Shown here piece by piece: positions 7,535-17,651 of a DNA stretch of 64,000 nt. The stretch comes from Belliella filtrata (GTDB taxonomy: Bacteria > Bacteroidota > Bacteroidia > Cytophagales > Cyclobacteriaceae), in contig NZ_JAKZGP010000002.1 in assembly GCF_022549775.1 (NCBI RefSeq), positions 1 to 64,000 of the forward strand. The letters run 5' to 3'. The notes under the pieces are model-generated. The model ran no database searches and was not told the DNA's origin. It saw only the letters and a list, made by a program, of their open reading frames with translations. Position numbers and translations under genes: made by a program. Numbering within the stretch: the stretch's first letter is position 1; every line of letters begins with the position of its first letter.

Positions 7535-9539
7535 TCAACTTGAAATAAGTGGAATTATAAAAAAGTTTAATCATAAGACACTTATCTCTGACATATACCT
7601 TCTTTGCAAAACAGGTGAAGCTCTAGGAATATTGGGTAGAAATGGGTCAGGTAAATCTACTCTTTTTCAAATTGTGTTTGGAACTCTACCGGCGGAGGAC
7701 AAAATGATACGGATCAACAACACCGTATATCATGAGCCATATAAAAAAGGTGATCTTATTGGTTATCTTCCTCAGCACAACTTTCTGCCTACACGCATAG
7801 CTATAAAACGAATCATAGACATTTTCATTACAAGTAAAATTCAAAGACAAAGAGTTTTAGAAGATGAAAGAATATCCAAACATCTAAATAAAAAAGTTTC
7901 CTCCTTGTCTGGAGGTGAACTCAGGTATTTGGAGGTTTTGTTGATTTGTCATTTGCCAGTCAAATTCATTTTACTAGATGAGCCATTTTCTGGAATAGAG
8001 CCTTTGTACAAAGAGTTGATCAAAGAACTGATAGCTATCCATAAAAAAGATAAGGGTTTTTTAATCACTGATCATGACTATATGAACATTATCGATATCA
8101 GTGATCAATTATACTTGATGAATAATGGAGCATGCCTCCAGATAAATAACTATAAAATAGAGCTTGAATACCACAATTACTTACCAAAGGGAACATTCAG
8201 TGACATTAAGGAAATTGCTAAACATGAACCATTTGAAATTGATCAGCAAACACTAAAAGACCTAGACTTTTTTGATTCCTATCAAGAAGGTGAAATGTTT
8301 GCATTTTTCAATAAAGTAAGTACCTCTGGGGGAAAAATAAAACTGACTGAAATCATCAAGTCTCCATCTAAAAATATTGATGAAATCGAAAGCCGAAGGG
8401 ATGCAATTAAATATTTGATGGACGCACAAATCAATTTTAACTTTGACAAAAAACAGCTTAATGCTGTGGAGTATTATCTTCGATCGAGTATTCCATTGTA
8501 TAAAAAGGGATTTGAAGCATCTTTAATCCAATATTTGAAAAATTATTTCGCCCCCTCTGGAAACTACTATACCGTAGAAACGGGTGTGCATCATATTTTT
8601 CAGTTTCTTACTTTCCTTCATTCGGTTGTTGAAAAACTGAAGGGAGAAGCACTTCCCCCCTATCTTTCGAAAATATCTTTCAGGGTTTCCGAGATATTAA
8701 GCAAAAGAGAATTGAATGAAATCATACAGACAAATGAGAAGATTTTTCCAATTGGGAAATTTGATCAGTATTTAAGAAAAAGTAAAGATTTAAGAGAACT
8801 TCTAGAAATCATTTATTTGCTGGATGTACTTTTGACCGTAGGTCAAGTAGCAAAAAAACAAAATTTGAGCTTTCCCGAATACGCCCTCTCAGAGTATGTA
8901 ATGGTAGATATCAAAGGATTGTTCCACCCTTTGGTGCAAGGTGCAGTAACCAATGATTTTTGTCTAAACAAAGAGAATAATTTATGTTTTTTGACAGGAG
9001 CAAATATGTCTGGGAAGTCGACTTTTCTTAAATCCTTTGGTTCTGCGATGTATTTGGCACATTTAGGATTTCCTGTCCCAGCAAAAAGCATGAAAACCTC
9101 CATATTTAATGGTATGATGACCACTATAAACCTTTCCGACAACCTAATGCATGGATATAGTCATTACTACAATGAGGTAATGAGAATAAAAACTATGGCT
9201 AGTTCTATTAAGGAGCATAAGCATATGATAGTAATCATGGATGAATTGTTCAAAGGCACCAATGTAGAAGATGCTTCAGAGGCAACATCACGGCTAGCGG
9301 AAGCCCTATCAAACATCCCCTCTAGCCTTTTTATAATATCTTCTCATAATGTAGAAGTAGCTAATAGGATCAATCACATTACAAACATATCTTTCAATCA
9401 CTTTGAATACAAAGAGATCGATAACCATCCATCTTATACATTTAAATTGGTAAAAGGCGTATCCAATGATAGAGCTGGATTACGAATCTTAGAAAATGAA
9501 GGGGTTTTTGAGATGTTGAAATTTAAGCGTAAAGATTAA
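7524..9539 (+). CDS. ABC ATPase fused to a MutS-like ATPase, 671 aa
   Basis: Two nucleotide-binding modules are visible. Residues 1-210 form an ABC transporter ATPase: Walker A GRNGSGKST (38-46), signature LSGGE (128-132), Walker B FILLDEP (148-154) and switch His183 (TDHD). Residues from about 240 on look like MutS domains III-V: RRDAIKYL near 291, a helical core, MutS Walker A GANMSGKST (492-500), Walker B VIMDEL (569-574) and SSHN near 606. The mismatch-binding domain of true MutS is missing. The ATG at 7524 is preferred over an upstream TTG because it sits directly before conserved sequence. The substrate and purpose of such a fusion are unknown to me. Confidence 0.85.
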   Translation: MDCNQLEISGIIKKFNHKTLISDIYLLCKTGEALGILGRNGSGKSTLFQIVFGTLPAEDKMIRINNTVYHEPYKKGDLIGYLPQHNFLPTRIAIKRIIDIFITSKIQRQRVLEDERISKHLNKKVSSLSGGELRYLEVLLICHLPVKFILLDEPFSGIEPLYKELIKELIAIHKKDKGFLITDHDYMNIIDISDQLYLMNNGACLQINNYKIELEYHNYLPKGTFSDIKEIAKHEPFEIDQQTLKDLDFFDSYQEGEMFAFFNKVSTSGGKIKLTEIIKSPSKNIDEIESRRDAIKYLMDAQINFNFDKKQLNAVEYYLRSSIPLYKKGFEASLIQYLKNYFAPSGNYYTVETGVHHIFQFLTFLHSVVEKLKGEALPPYLSKISFRVSEILSKRELNEIIQTNEKIFPIGKFDQYLRKSKDLRELLEIIYLLDVLLTVGQVAKKQNLSFPEYALSEYVMVDIKGLFHPLVQGAVTNDFCLNKENNLCFLTGANMSGKSTFLKSFGSAMYLAHLGFPVPAKSMKTSIFNGMMTTINLSDNLMHGYSHYYNEVMRIKTMASSIKEHKHMIVIMDELFKGTNVEDASEATSRLAEALSNIPSSLFIISSHNVEVANRINHITNISFNHFEYKEIDNHPSYTFKLVKGVSNDRAGLRILENEGVFEMLKFKRKD

Positions 9540-9636
9540 TACTTCTAATGAAAATTAGTGAGTTTGGTTTTGATAGAAAGTCACCGAAGGCTAATGGAAA
9601 AGGAATAATTCAATATAGTAGTGGGAAATTATCCAA

Positions 9637-12414
9637 CTAATCTAAATCCTGAAATGATATCTTGTAGCTACCTGACCTTAAATCAAATACCCCATTTGCA
9701 TTCTTCGAAGGCTTCAACTCTTCAACTACCATATCACCTTTCATTCCCAAAAGCTGAAGATTTGAGATTGATTTTGGCAATGTAATGGTTGCGGATGAAT
9801 TGGCTGGTATTTTTATATCCCATACAATTTTTACACCTTCTCTTTTCCAATGTGATGCAATTTGACCAAAAGGTCCATCATGAGAAGCTTTGACATAATC
9901 CAGCTCTTTGACAAAAGACGGTTTCATAATTACATGCTTAAATCCAGGGTTCTCGGGATCTGATTTGATTCCAGCAAGATTTTCGTAATACCAAACAATC
10001 AAATCTCCTAAAAGCATCACATGGTTTTGAGAGTTCATAGAAGGATTGGCTACATTCCCATGCCATAGCTCCCAGATGGTGGTAGCTCCATGCTCAACCA
10101 TATATCCCCAACTCGGATAGGTTCTATTGGTAGCCAACTTCATTGCTAAATCTACTCTTCCACGATCTGTGAGTGTACGCATAAGCCACTGAACCCCAAC
10201 CACACCAGTACTCAAGTGTCCTTTATGGGTAACTTCAATGCTGTTTACTAGATTGTCAAAAACCTTATCGCGATGCTCATCATTAACCAAACCAAAATGC
10301 AAAGCCAATAAATTATCCGTCATTTTGTTTTCTCCAAAATAACCCGCCTCATTGTAAAATGAATGCTGAAAAGCATTCTTGACCTGACCAGCCAATTCCT
10401 GAAAATTAGCAATATCATCTTCTCTGCCAATAATTTTTGCAAACGCTGACATTATTTGCAAGTAATAATAATGATAAGCAGTAGAAATCAACTTACTAGG
10501 TCTTTTGACATCCGCATTCTGTCCCACAGCCTCCTCTATACTTGGTGGTGGAACACACCAGTCTCCGTAACTATCTTTAGTCAAAATGTAAGCATCATCC
10601 ATGTAATTAGATTTCATATATTCCAACCATAGCTTGATTGCTTCGTAGTTTTCCTCAATCACTTTTTGATCCCCTGTTTGTCTAAAGAGCATATCTGTGA
10701 CATTGACGATAGTGCCAGCCCAGGACATGTTATCACTATAATATCTCCAAAAAGCTGGGGCAACGTCTGGAATGCTTCCATCGCTTTTTTGGGAAAGTCT
10801 TATATCCTCAAGCCACTTCACATAAATTCGGGAGTTGTCAAACATAAAACTTTCTCCATAAGAACTCGTCGGTCTATCCCCTAGCCACGGTTGTCGCTCA
10901 TTTCTTTGAGGACAATCTACAGGCATTCCTTTGTAGTTGCCTGCTATACTCCACCATGCATTGTTGTAAACAGCATTAATGGTTGGATCAGAAGTTTCAA
11001 AATGCCCCACCGTCTGAATATCATCATATATCATTTTCCCTACAAAGTCATCCAATGTAGGCTCGTTAGGGAATCCTTTGATTTCAACATACCTAAAACC
11101 ATGATAAGTAAATCTTGGCTCCCAAATTTCCAGACCTTCACCATTCAGAATATAAGTATCTTGGGCTTTGGCATCTCGTAGATTAGTCAAAAAAAGTGTA
11201 CCATTTTCGTTCAAAGATTCTGCAAATTTCAGTTTTACTTCTTGACCTTTATTACCTTGAACTTTTATTTGAAGCCACCCTGTCATATTTTGTCCCATAT
11301 CTAGGATAATATCTCCATTTTCTTGTGGGTAAATTTTGATGGGTTTTAGTTCCATCATTACCTTCATATTCTCATTTGTTTGGGCTTGAAAATCTCCCTC
11401 AGGCTCTTGTACATATTCAGCATTGAACCATGAGGATTCATCAAATCCAATAGCACTCCATCCAAGCATTTCTTTTCTGGCATCATAATCTTCTCCATCA
11501 TACTCATTATTGGATCGGATAGGTCCATCAGCGGTCATCTTCCAGGATTCATCTGTTTTAATCACTTCTTTTGAACCATCTACATATTCAATATGGAGCT
11601 GTAAGGCCATTTTTGGAAATCCAAAATTTTTGATCTTGTAAGGCTTATAATTTTGCCTCATGGTAAAAAATCTTCCATTTCCCAAAATCACACCTAACGC
11701 ATTTTTACCTTGAGCCAATTGAGAAGTAATATCGAATACATTTATTTTTACATTCTGATGATAATCAGTTGGAACAGGTGCTAATACCTGATCACCTACT
11801 TTTTCCCCATTGACATGAAGCTCGTACAGGCCTAGTCCTATAATGTGTAGATTTGCAGATTTTATCTGTTTTTTAGCTTCAAATTCTTTCCTGAAATAGC
11901 GCGCTGATAATTTAGAAAAAGTGCTTATATCATCCCATTCACTCGCTTTGTCCATCCCAATCCATCGTGTAGACTTCCAATCATTATAATTTGTGATCCC
12001 TTTGGTCCAAAAACCTCCCTGTACCCACTCAGAATCCCCCTTATTGGTAGTCACTTTAACTTTCCAATACGCCTTTTGATTATTAGAAAGTGTATTCCCA
12101 CCATAGGACACACCTATAGATCGATCACTTAGCACATCATTTGAATCCCAAAGATCAGCGATTTCAGCTTTTAAGTTCTCCTCTGTACTGGCAACCAGTA
12201 TTCTATAGGAAACCTGACGAATATCATTTTCATCCCCACTCAATTTCCAGCTGAGCCTAGGATGGTCTACGGGAAGCCCGAGTGGGTTTGTTAAGCCTTC
12301 TACCTTCAGATCATACACTTGAATATCAATATTCACAGACTCATTTTCAGTACAAGAAAATAAGGTATGCCATGAAAAAAGAATCAATAAAAGAAAGCTT
12401 GAGGTATATTTCAT
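9637..12414 (-). CDS. GH78 alpha-L-rhamnosidase, 925 aa lipoprotein
   Basis: This enzyme is expected to remove alpha-L-rhamnose from pectic side chains or backbone. A lipobox (LFSC, Cys21) predicts lipid anchoring. N-terminal beta-sandwich domains (about 35-460) precede the (alpha/alpha)6 catalytic domain. The GH78 motif VDCPQRNERQPWLGD supplies Asp500, Glu506 (likely general acid) and Asp513, and Glu782 in TIWELWHG matches the general base. Length is normal. It is the last gene of the long leftward hydrolase operon, 1 bp after its predecessor. It differs in its catalytic motif from the other GH78 in the operon (25069-27897), so the two probably cut different rhamnose linkages. Confidence 0.93.
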   Translation of the reverse strand: MKYTSSFLLLILFSWHTLFSCTENESVNIDIQVYDLKVEGLTNPLGLPVDHPRLSWKLSGDENDIRQVSYRILVASTEENLKAEIADLWDSNDVLSDRSIGVSYGGNTLSNNQKAYWKVKVTTNKGDSEWVQGGFWTKGITNYNDWKSTRWIGMDKASEWDDISTFSKLSARYFRKEFEAKKQIKSANLHIIGLGLYELHVNGEKVGDQVLAPVPTDYHQNVKINVFDITSQLAQGKNALGVILGNGRFFTMRQNYKPYKIKNFGFPKMALQLHIEYVDGSKEVIKTDESWKMTADGPIRSNNEYDGEDYDARKEMLGWSAIGFDESSWFNAEYVQEPEGDFQAQTNENMKVMMELKPIKIYPQENGDIILDMGQNMTGWLQIKVQGNKGQEVKLKFAESLNENGTLFLTNLRDAKAQDTYILNGEGLEIWEPRFTYHGFRYVEIKGFPNEPTLDDFVGKMIYDDIQTVGHFETSDPTINAVYNNAWWSIAGNYKGMPVDCPQRNERQPWLGDRPTSSYGESFMFDNSRIYVKWLEDIRLSQKSDGSIPDVAPAFWRYYSDNMSWAGTIVNVTDMLFRQTGDQKVIEENYEAIKLWLEYMKSNYMDDAYILTKDSYGDWCVPPPSIEEAVGQNADVKRPSKLISTAYHYYYLQIMSAFAKIIGREDDIANFQELAGQVKNAFQHSFYNEAGYFGENKMTDNLLALHFGLVNDEHRDKVFDNLVNSIEVTHKGHLSTGVVGVQWLMRTLTDRGRVDLAMKLATNRTYPSWGYMVEHGATTIWELWHGNVANPSMNSQNHVMLLGDLIVWYYENLAGIKSDPENPGFKHVIMKPSFVKELDYVKASHDGPFGQIASHWKREGVKIVWDIKIPANSSATITLPKSISNLQLLGMKGDMVVEELKPSKNANGVFDLRSGSYKISFQDLD

Positions 12415-12415
12415 T

Positions 12416-13972
12416 TTATTTACTTTGACTTTCCACTAGGATTTTCTCTAAGTGTTGGGAAGAAGCTATTTCCTTTCCATTTCTTAATATTCTCATGCCT
12501 TCACCTAAGTTATACTTCTCCCCTGACTTGTCCCATACAATAGTTAGTATATCACCTTTGTAAGACACATTGTCTAAGCAAAACCAATCCCATGTATCTT
12601 CAGGTATGAGCGGGTTTACTTCTATCATGTCGTCAGCTCTTGGCCTTAAGCCTACCAATCCAGATATCAGCATATCGTTAAAGGTTGAATGATTATAATA
12701 GCGGCTTCTTTCCTGATCTCCCTTTAGCCAAAACCCTGTTTTTTCATCCAAATACTCACCAATATAAGGCCTGCCTCTATAATATTGAGATTCTACATAC
12801 AGGTTAAACAATTGGAAATAGTCCACATTATCTACCACGGGCTGAGTATAATTATTCAGCACATTAGCCATAGCAGTCATGGTTTGACTGGTGGCAAATG
12901 GCCAAATAGCCCCATCCCATTCACAACTACAACATCCATGTGAACGAAAATCAGGATGTCTACATTCTGCAGTTGTCAATCCAAAAGGTGCAAGAAAACC
13001 GCCTTTATCTTTGACCTGCTCCCATGCCTTTTCTTTTCCGCTATCAGGAAGGTTAAAATACCAGGGAATAAATCCAATCGCTTCTCTAACTCCAGCAAAT
13101 TCCCCTTCTTGTGTCAAAGTTTCGAAAAATTCAGATTCAGGATTCCATAGATTTTCTTCTACGAGCAATTTCATGGTATCAGCTTTTGCTTCAAACAAAG
13201 CGACATCATCATGCTCGCCTATCATTGCAGCGATTTTTGATAATGCAATAGCGTTTCCAAACATGTAACTATTGATGGTCGGGCGAGCATTTTGCTCCCT
13301 TCTTCCACCACTCAATGATTCTTCCATTCCATCTTTTACATCATGCTGCCAGAATAAGCCTGACGGTAGCCTTCTATCTCCTTCCCAAGCAAAATATTCA
13401 TTTCGTAAGTCTGGGTACATATCCTTCAAAAACTCCTCATCATTATCCACCAAAAATTTATTATACAGCGCATCTGCTGTCCAGCTACTAAATGATCTAA
13501 GTTTTTTCATTGGCCCGCCTTCATTTCCTCGAAACCAAATATGTACATATTCATGAAGGTGTTGAGGGTTGTGTAGCCACCTAGATTCATATATGTGATG
13601 CCCCAAAGCACAGCTTATCATATTGTACTCATCTGCATATGGTCTATCTACAAGGAACTCGGTCATCACATGTCCTTTCGGGGTTTCTTTGATATGCTTT
13701 CGCAAAGACCACCACCTGTAATAATAAATCTCTTCAAAATTTTTCTGAGGACATTCAAACAAAGGAATATTTTCTTCCATCCACTGCCATGATTGCTCAT
13801 TGGTAATTGCTTGCTTGATGTTCTCATCTTCCATCTCGTTGAAATAATCAACATGAAATTTAAAATTCTTTGACTTCAAAACAGCAGGCCCTTTAGTTTC
13901 AACTTCTTGACAGCTTAAAAGGAGAATTGCACTTGCAAACAGGTATATGGGTAGTTTAAGATTCATATTCAA
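12416..13972 (-). CDS. (alpha/alpha)6 glycoside hydrolase, GH142-like, 518 aa
   Basis: A lipoprotein signal (AILLLSC) precedes a protein whose pattern fits MGH1-like alpha/alpha-barrel hydrolases: YYYRWWSLRKHI, WEGDRRLPSGLFWQHDVKDG, RPTINSYMFGNAIALSKIA, GFIPWYFNLPD and CSCEWDGAIWPFATSQT. The size and features suit CAZy family GH142, whose described RG-II member is a beta-L-arabinofuranosidase fused to a Dha-releasing domain. Here it stands alone. The family label is from memory and uncertain; a glycosidase of this fold is more certain. It lies between GH105 and GH78 with gaps of 11 and 1 bp. Confidence 0.65.
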   Translation of the reverse strand: MNMNLKLPIYLFASAILLLSCQEVETKGPAVLKSKNFKFHVDYFNEMEDENIKQAITNEQSWQWMEENIPLFECPQKNFEEIYYYRWWSLRKHIKETPKGHVMTEFLVDRPYADEYNMISCALGHHIYESRWLHNPQHLHEYVHIWFRGNEGGPMKKLRSFSSWTADALYNKFLVDNDEEFLKDMYPDLRNEYFAWEGDRRLPSGLFWQHDVKDGMEESLSGGRREQNARPTINSYMFGNAIALSKIAAMIGEHDDVALFEAKADTMKLLVEENLWNPESEFFETLTQEGEFAGVREAIGFIPWYFNLPDSGKEKAWEQVKDKGGFLAPFGLTTAECRHPDFRSHGCCSCEWDGAIWPFATSQTMTAMANVLNNYTQPVVDNVDYFQLFNLYVESQYYRGRPYIGEYLDEKTGFWLKGDQERSRYYNHSTFNDMLISGLVGLRPRADDMIEVNPLIPEDTWDWFCLDNVSYKGDILTIVWDKSGEKYNLGEGMRILRNGKEIASSQHLEKILVESQSK

Positions 13973-13983
13973 ACCTATAAATA

Positions 13984-15189
13984 TTATTTGATTGATCTTT
14001 CATGCTCTATGCTGGCCATGATTGCTGGAGCTGTAGCTTTTGGATCATTGTCTTTTACTGGTTCAGATATATAATATTCAAAGCTTCCATCTCTATTATC
14101 TGGACCACCCAATCCTGCCACTATACAGCCATGAGAGACAGAAACAATTCCATTTTCATCAGTTTTAAAAAATTGGCTCACCAGTCCTTCATATCCTTTT
14201 TGTGCCGTTACTAGGTAAGATTCACTCAAGTAACCCATACGAATCCCTTTGTATAAGAAGTATACAAACATGGCTGTCCCAGAAGATTCAAGATAATTCC
14301 CTTCTCGATCACCTAAATCTGTCACTTGATACCATGCACCAGTTGATTTATCTTGGTGCATTCTTATACCTTCCGCAACATTTTTAGCGATTTCAATCAA
14401 TTCCTGCCGACCTGAATGTTCCTTCGGTAGAAAATCCAATACATCTACAATTGCCATCGCATACCAGCCAATGCTCCTACTCCAAAAATTAGCCGAAAGA
14501 CCAGTTTCCTTATTTGCCCACGGTTGTTCTCTACTTTCATCCCAACCGTGATAAAGTAACATCTTTTCTGGATGATAAGCATGTCTTGCCATTAATGTAA
14601 TCTGATTGACCACATCATCAAAATAAGCAGGCTGATCGAATGCTTTTGCATATGCAGATAAAAAAGGAGACGCCATATAAATTCCATCAAGCCATTTCTG
14701 ATGAGGGTAACGTAACTTATGCCAATACCCACCTTCACTTGTCCTGGGGTGAGAAGCCAATTGTTTTATCAATGTATCAATTGCTTTAACATATCTTTCA
14801 TCATTGGTTTTTTGATAAAGCGGAATTAAGAGTTTTCCTGAATTGATATTGTCAATATTGTATGACTTGAGCTCATAAGTATTGATGTGTCCATCTTCCT
14901 TGATTACATTTTCGCCAAAAGTCTTTACAAAATCAAAATACTTTTGCTCCCCAGTATACTCCCACATATCCAACATAGACTTCCCGATCAAACCTTGATG
15001 ATAGCCCCAATGCGGATTCTCAGACATCAATTGTGTAAATCGCAAAATATCAGACTCAGCCAATTGTACAGACAATGGTTTTTCCTCAATGATATTTTCT
15101 ATGTCTTTGCTTTCAGTGTTCGTTTTGCAAGAAGCAAAAATTAAACAGATGGAAAGGATTGTGATTGCTACTTTTAAATTCATGATCAT
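13984..15189 (-). CDS. GH105 unsaturated rhamnogalacturonyl/galacturonyl hydrolase, 401 aa
   Basis: It is expected to hydrolyse the 4,5-unsaturated uronic acid left by pectate lyases at oligosaccharide ends. A lipobox (IFASC) is present. The alpha/alpha-barrel signatures are PHWGYHQGLIGKSMLDMW, then PHQKWLDGIYMASPFLSAYA, in which the Asp is the family's catalytic residue, and ANFWSRSIGWYAMAIVDVLD. Its first ATG overlaps the stop of the GH95 gene (ATGATC), so translation is coupled. It logically follows the PL1 lyases of the same locus. Length is typical. Confidence 0.92.
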   Translation of the reverse strand: MIMNLKVAITILSICLIFASCKTNTESKDIENIIEEKPLSVQLAESDILRFTQLMSENPHWGYHQGLIGKSMLDMWEYTGEQKYFDFVKTFGENVIKEDGHINTYELKSYNIDNINSGKLLIPLYQKTNDERYVKAIDTLIKQLASHPRTSEGGYWHKLRYPHQKWLDGIYMASPFLSAYAKAFDQPAYFDDVVNQITLMARHAYHPEKMLLYHGWDESREQPWANKETGLSANFWSRSIGWYAMAIVDVLDFLPKEHSGRQELIEIAKNVAEGIRMHQDKSTGAWYQVTDLGDREGNYLESSGTAMFVYFLYKGIRMGYLSESYLVTAQKGYEGLVSQFFKTDENGIVSVSHGCIVAGLGGPDNRDGSFEYYISEPVKDNDPKATAPAIMASIEHERSIK

Positions 15190-17648
15190 TTTCTATAGAA
15201 AGTATAAGTTTTACCCTTTGTTGTCATTATATCGTATTCCCAGAATTTTGGTAATTCCACCTTATTGAGTTTCACTTCAGGAGAAATGATGGGATCATTG
15301 ATCTTCATGATTTCGAATAAATGGTTGGGGTTCGAGCCCTTCGCCTTAGACATTCTAAAGCCTTTTTCGTTGCGAAGCTGATCGGAAGATCTCAGGCGTA
15401 GATTGCCTCCAATTCTAGCTTTCACGACTAGTTTTTCAATTTTATTTTGTTTCCATGTCAACTCTATTATTTCAAAAGCTCCTCTAGCTACTAAACCATG
15501 AATGCTTCCCGCTTCCCATACATCGGGTAGAGCGGGTAGTAAATGTATAGCACCATCGTGGCTTTGCATGAGCATTTCTGCGATTCCAGCTGTACATCCA
15601 AAATTTCCATCTATCTGGAATGGAGGGTGTGCATCAAGTAAATTTGGATATGTCCCCCCACCTTTCTTATCTGGTGTCACCAACGATAATTGATCTTGCA
15701 ACAATTTGTAAGCATGATTTCCATCTAAAAATCTAGCCCATAAATTCACTTTCCATCCCATTGACCACCCTGTAGAAGGGTCTCCTCGGAAAATCAGGCT
15801 TGTCCTAGCTGCATCGAAGAGCTCAGGAGTACGAATAGGAGAAATCTGATTGCTAGGTGCTACCCCATAAAGATGTGAAACATGTCTATGCTGGTCTTTC
15901 GGGTCGTCCCAATCATGCATCCATTCCTGCAATTGACCATGCTTACCTACTTGCATTGGAGGCATCCTTTTTTTAGCCTTCTCCACTTCCATCGCAAACG
16001 CTTCATCTTTCCCAAGAATTTTGGAAGCCCTACTTATGTTTGAAAACAGGTCAAAAACCAATTGATTATCTATCGTCACCCCTGCCGCTGTAGTTGCCTT
16101 CCCCCCACTCCCTGCATGAACATTTTCTGGTGAATTGGAAGGTGTCACCACTAGCCAATTGTTTTCAGGCTCTTCAATCATAAAGTCGAGGAAAAACTCG
16201 GCTGCTCCTTTCATCACTGGATATACCTCTTCGAGGTATTGCTTGTCACCAGTAAAAAGGTATCGTTCCCATAAATGTTGACTTACCCAAGCACCTGCAC
16301 TCGGCCACATACCTGAAGGAGCGCGGTCCAATGGGCCAGCGATCCTCCATATATCTGTATTATGATGCAAAACCCACCCTTTTGCACCATAAAGTTTCTC
16401 AGCAGCCTCTCTTCCTGTTTCACTCACTTCTTTCACAAGTTGTAGGAATGGTTCATGCATCTCTGTCAGGTTAGTAACTTCTGCTGGCCAATAATTCATT
16501 TCTGCATTGATATTGACTGTATATTTACTATCCCAAGATGGGAAAAGTCTATCATTCCAGATACCTTGTAAATTTGCTGGTTGCCCACCAGGCTGTGAGC
16601 TACTGATCAAAAGGTATCTTCCAAATTGGAAATAAAGTGCTACCAAATGTGGATCAAACCCTTGGGAGAACTCTGCCACCCTTTGGTCGGTGGGTTTTGA
16701 AGCAGCCTCTGTAATACCCAAATCAATGGAGACACGATCCATGTATCCTTTAAAATAATCAACGTGGCTACTTTTGATGGATTCAAAATCTTTTGAAAAA
16801 GCATTTTCGAGCAACTCCTGGCTCTTGCTAACTTCATCTCCAGATATATCTTTGTAGTTGATAAAATTAGTAGCCATCGACACATAGACCAGGACTTCAT
16901 CAGCACCTTCTATTTGGATTATTCCATCTTTCACAATTTGCTTTCCACCAGTGAGCTTTGCTTTAACCCTTCCTTGAAATTTCAATCTCCCCGGTTGTTT
17001 TTCATGCATACTTGATACTCCTGAGACTAAGATTTGATCATTCTCGGTGACCGCATCGGCATTATCATGTGGGCTATTCAATTGTAACTGACAAGTGATT
17101 TTCCCCGGCTGGTCAGTTGATAACCTCAGCAGTATCACCTGATCATCAAAAGCAGTCAGCACTTCTCTTTTGAAATTTACCCCATCTACTTTGTACTGCA
17201 CTGTACTGATAGCATTCTCGATATCCAATTCTCTATAGTATGCTGAATAATCAGCATGGCCAGGAAAAGAAACAAATAAATCACCAAAAGTCTGATAAGG
17301 CATCCCATGATTGGTTTGAGACATGATTTCTTTTGTCGCCAAGTCTTGAGCCTCTACATACTTCCCTTCAAAAATCAGTTTTCTTACAGTCGGTAAAGCA
17401 TCCTTGGCTTTGTCATGTATATTGTTGTTTGGTGATCCTGCCCAAAGTGTTTCTTCATTCAATTGTAGTCTTTCCATTGCAGGTGTACCAAACACCATAG
17501 CCCCTAGTCTACCGTTTCCCAAAGGCAAGGCTTCATTCCAGTTTGATGCTGGTCTGTCGTACCAAAGTTTCATTTTATCATCAAACTCCTGTGCTGATAC
17601 ACAGAATACCACAAGTGTCAATAGCAATCCAAAAGCAATCTTCATCAT
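15186..17648 (-). CDS. GH95 glycosidase, probable alpha-L-galactosidase, 820 aa
   Basis: The N-terminus has a cleavable signal ending VSAQ. The GH95 opening (LWYDRPASNWNEALPLGNGR) and LNEETLWAG are unmistakable. In the active site TVNINAEMNYW, Asn379 and Asn381 match the catalytic Asn pair of the Bifidobacterium fucosidase AfcA. The residue that is His in fucosidases is Thr377 here, the change reported for alpha-L-galactosidases of this family. Glu508 (SPEN) is a likely general acid. RG-II side chain A carries terminal L-galactose, which suits this reading; fucosidase activity remains possible. It starts 3 bp after the esterase stop. Confidence 0.9.
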   Translation of the reverse strand: MMKIAFGLLLTLVVFCVSAQEFDDKMKLWYDRPASNWNEALPLGNGRLGAMVFGTPAMERLQLNEETLWAGSPNNNIHDKAKDALPTVRKLIFEGKYVEAQDLATKEIMSQTNHGMPYQTFGDLFVSFPGHADYSAYYRELDIENAISTVQYKVDGVNFKREVLTAFDDQVILLRLSTDQPGKITCQLQLNSPHDNADAVTENDQILVSGVSSMHEKQPGRLKFQGRVKAKLTGGKQIVKDGIIQIEGADEVLVYVSMATNFINYKDISGDEVSKSQELLENAFSKDFESIKSSHVDYFKGYMDRVSIDLGITEAASKPTDQRVAEFSQGFDPHLVALYFQFGRYLLISSSQPGGQPANLQGIWNDRLFPSWDSKYTVNINAEMNYWPAEVTNLTEMHEPFLQLVKEVSETGREAAEKLYGAKGWVLHHNTDIWRIAGPLDRAPSGMWPSAGAWVSQHLWERYLFTGDKQYLEEVYPVMKGAAEFFLDFMIEEPENNWLVVTPSNSPENVHAGSGGKATTAAGVTIDNQLVFDLFSNISRASKILGKDEAFAMEVEKAKKRMPPMQVGKHGQLQEWMHDWDDPKDQHRHVSHLYGVAPSNQISPIRTPELFDAARTSLIFRGDPSTGWSMGWKVNLWARFLDGNHAYKLLQDQLSLVTPDKKGGGTYPNLLDAHPPFQIDGNFGCTAGIAEMLMQSHDGAIHLLPALPDVWEAGSIHGLVARGAFEIIELTWKQNKIEKLVVKARIGGNLRLRSSDQLRNEKGFRMSKAKGSNPNHLFEIMKINDPIISPEVKLNKVELPKFWEYDIMTTKGKTYTFYRK

Positions 17649-17651
17649 AAT

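Noticed and set aside
12891-13268. 125-aa + strand frame inside the GH142-like gene, and many similar antisense frames across 9,637-64,000
   Set aside because: They are shadows of well-supported leftward genes, have no leader or family pattern, and show low-complexity antisense composition.
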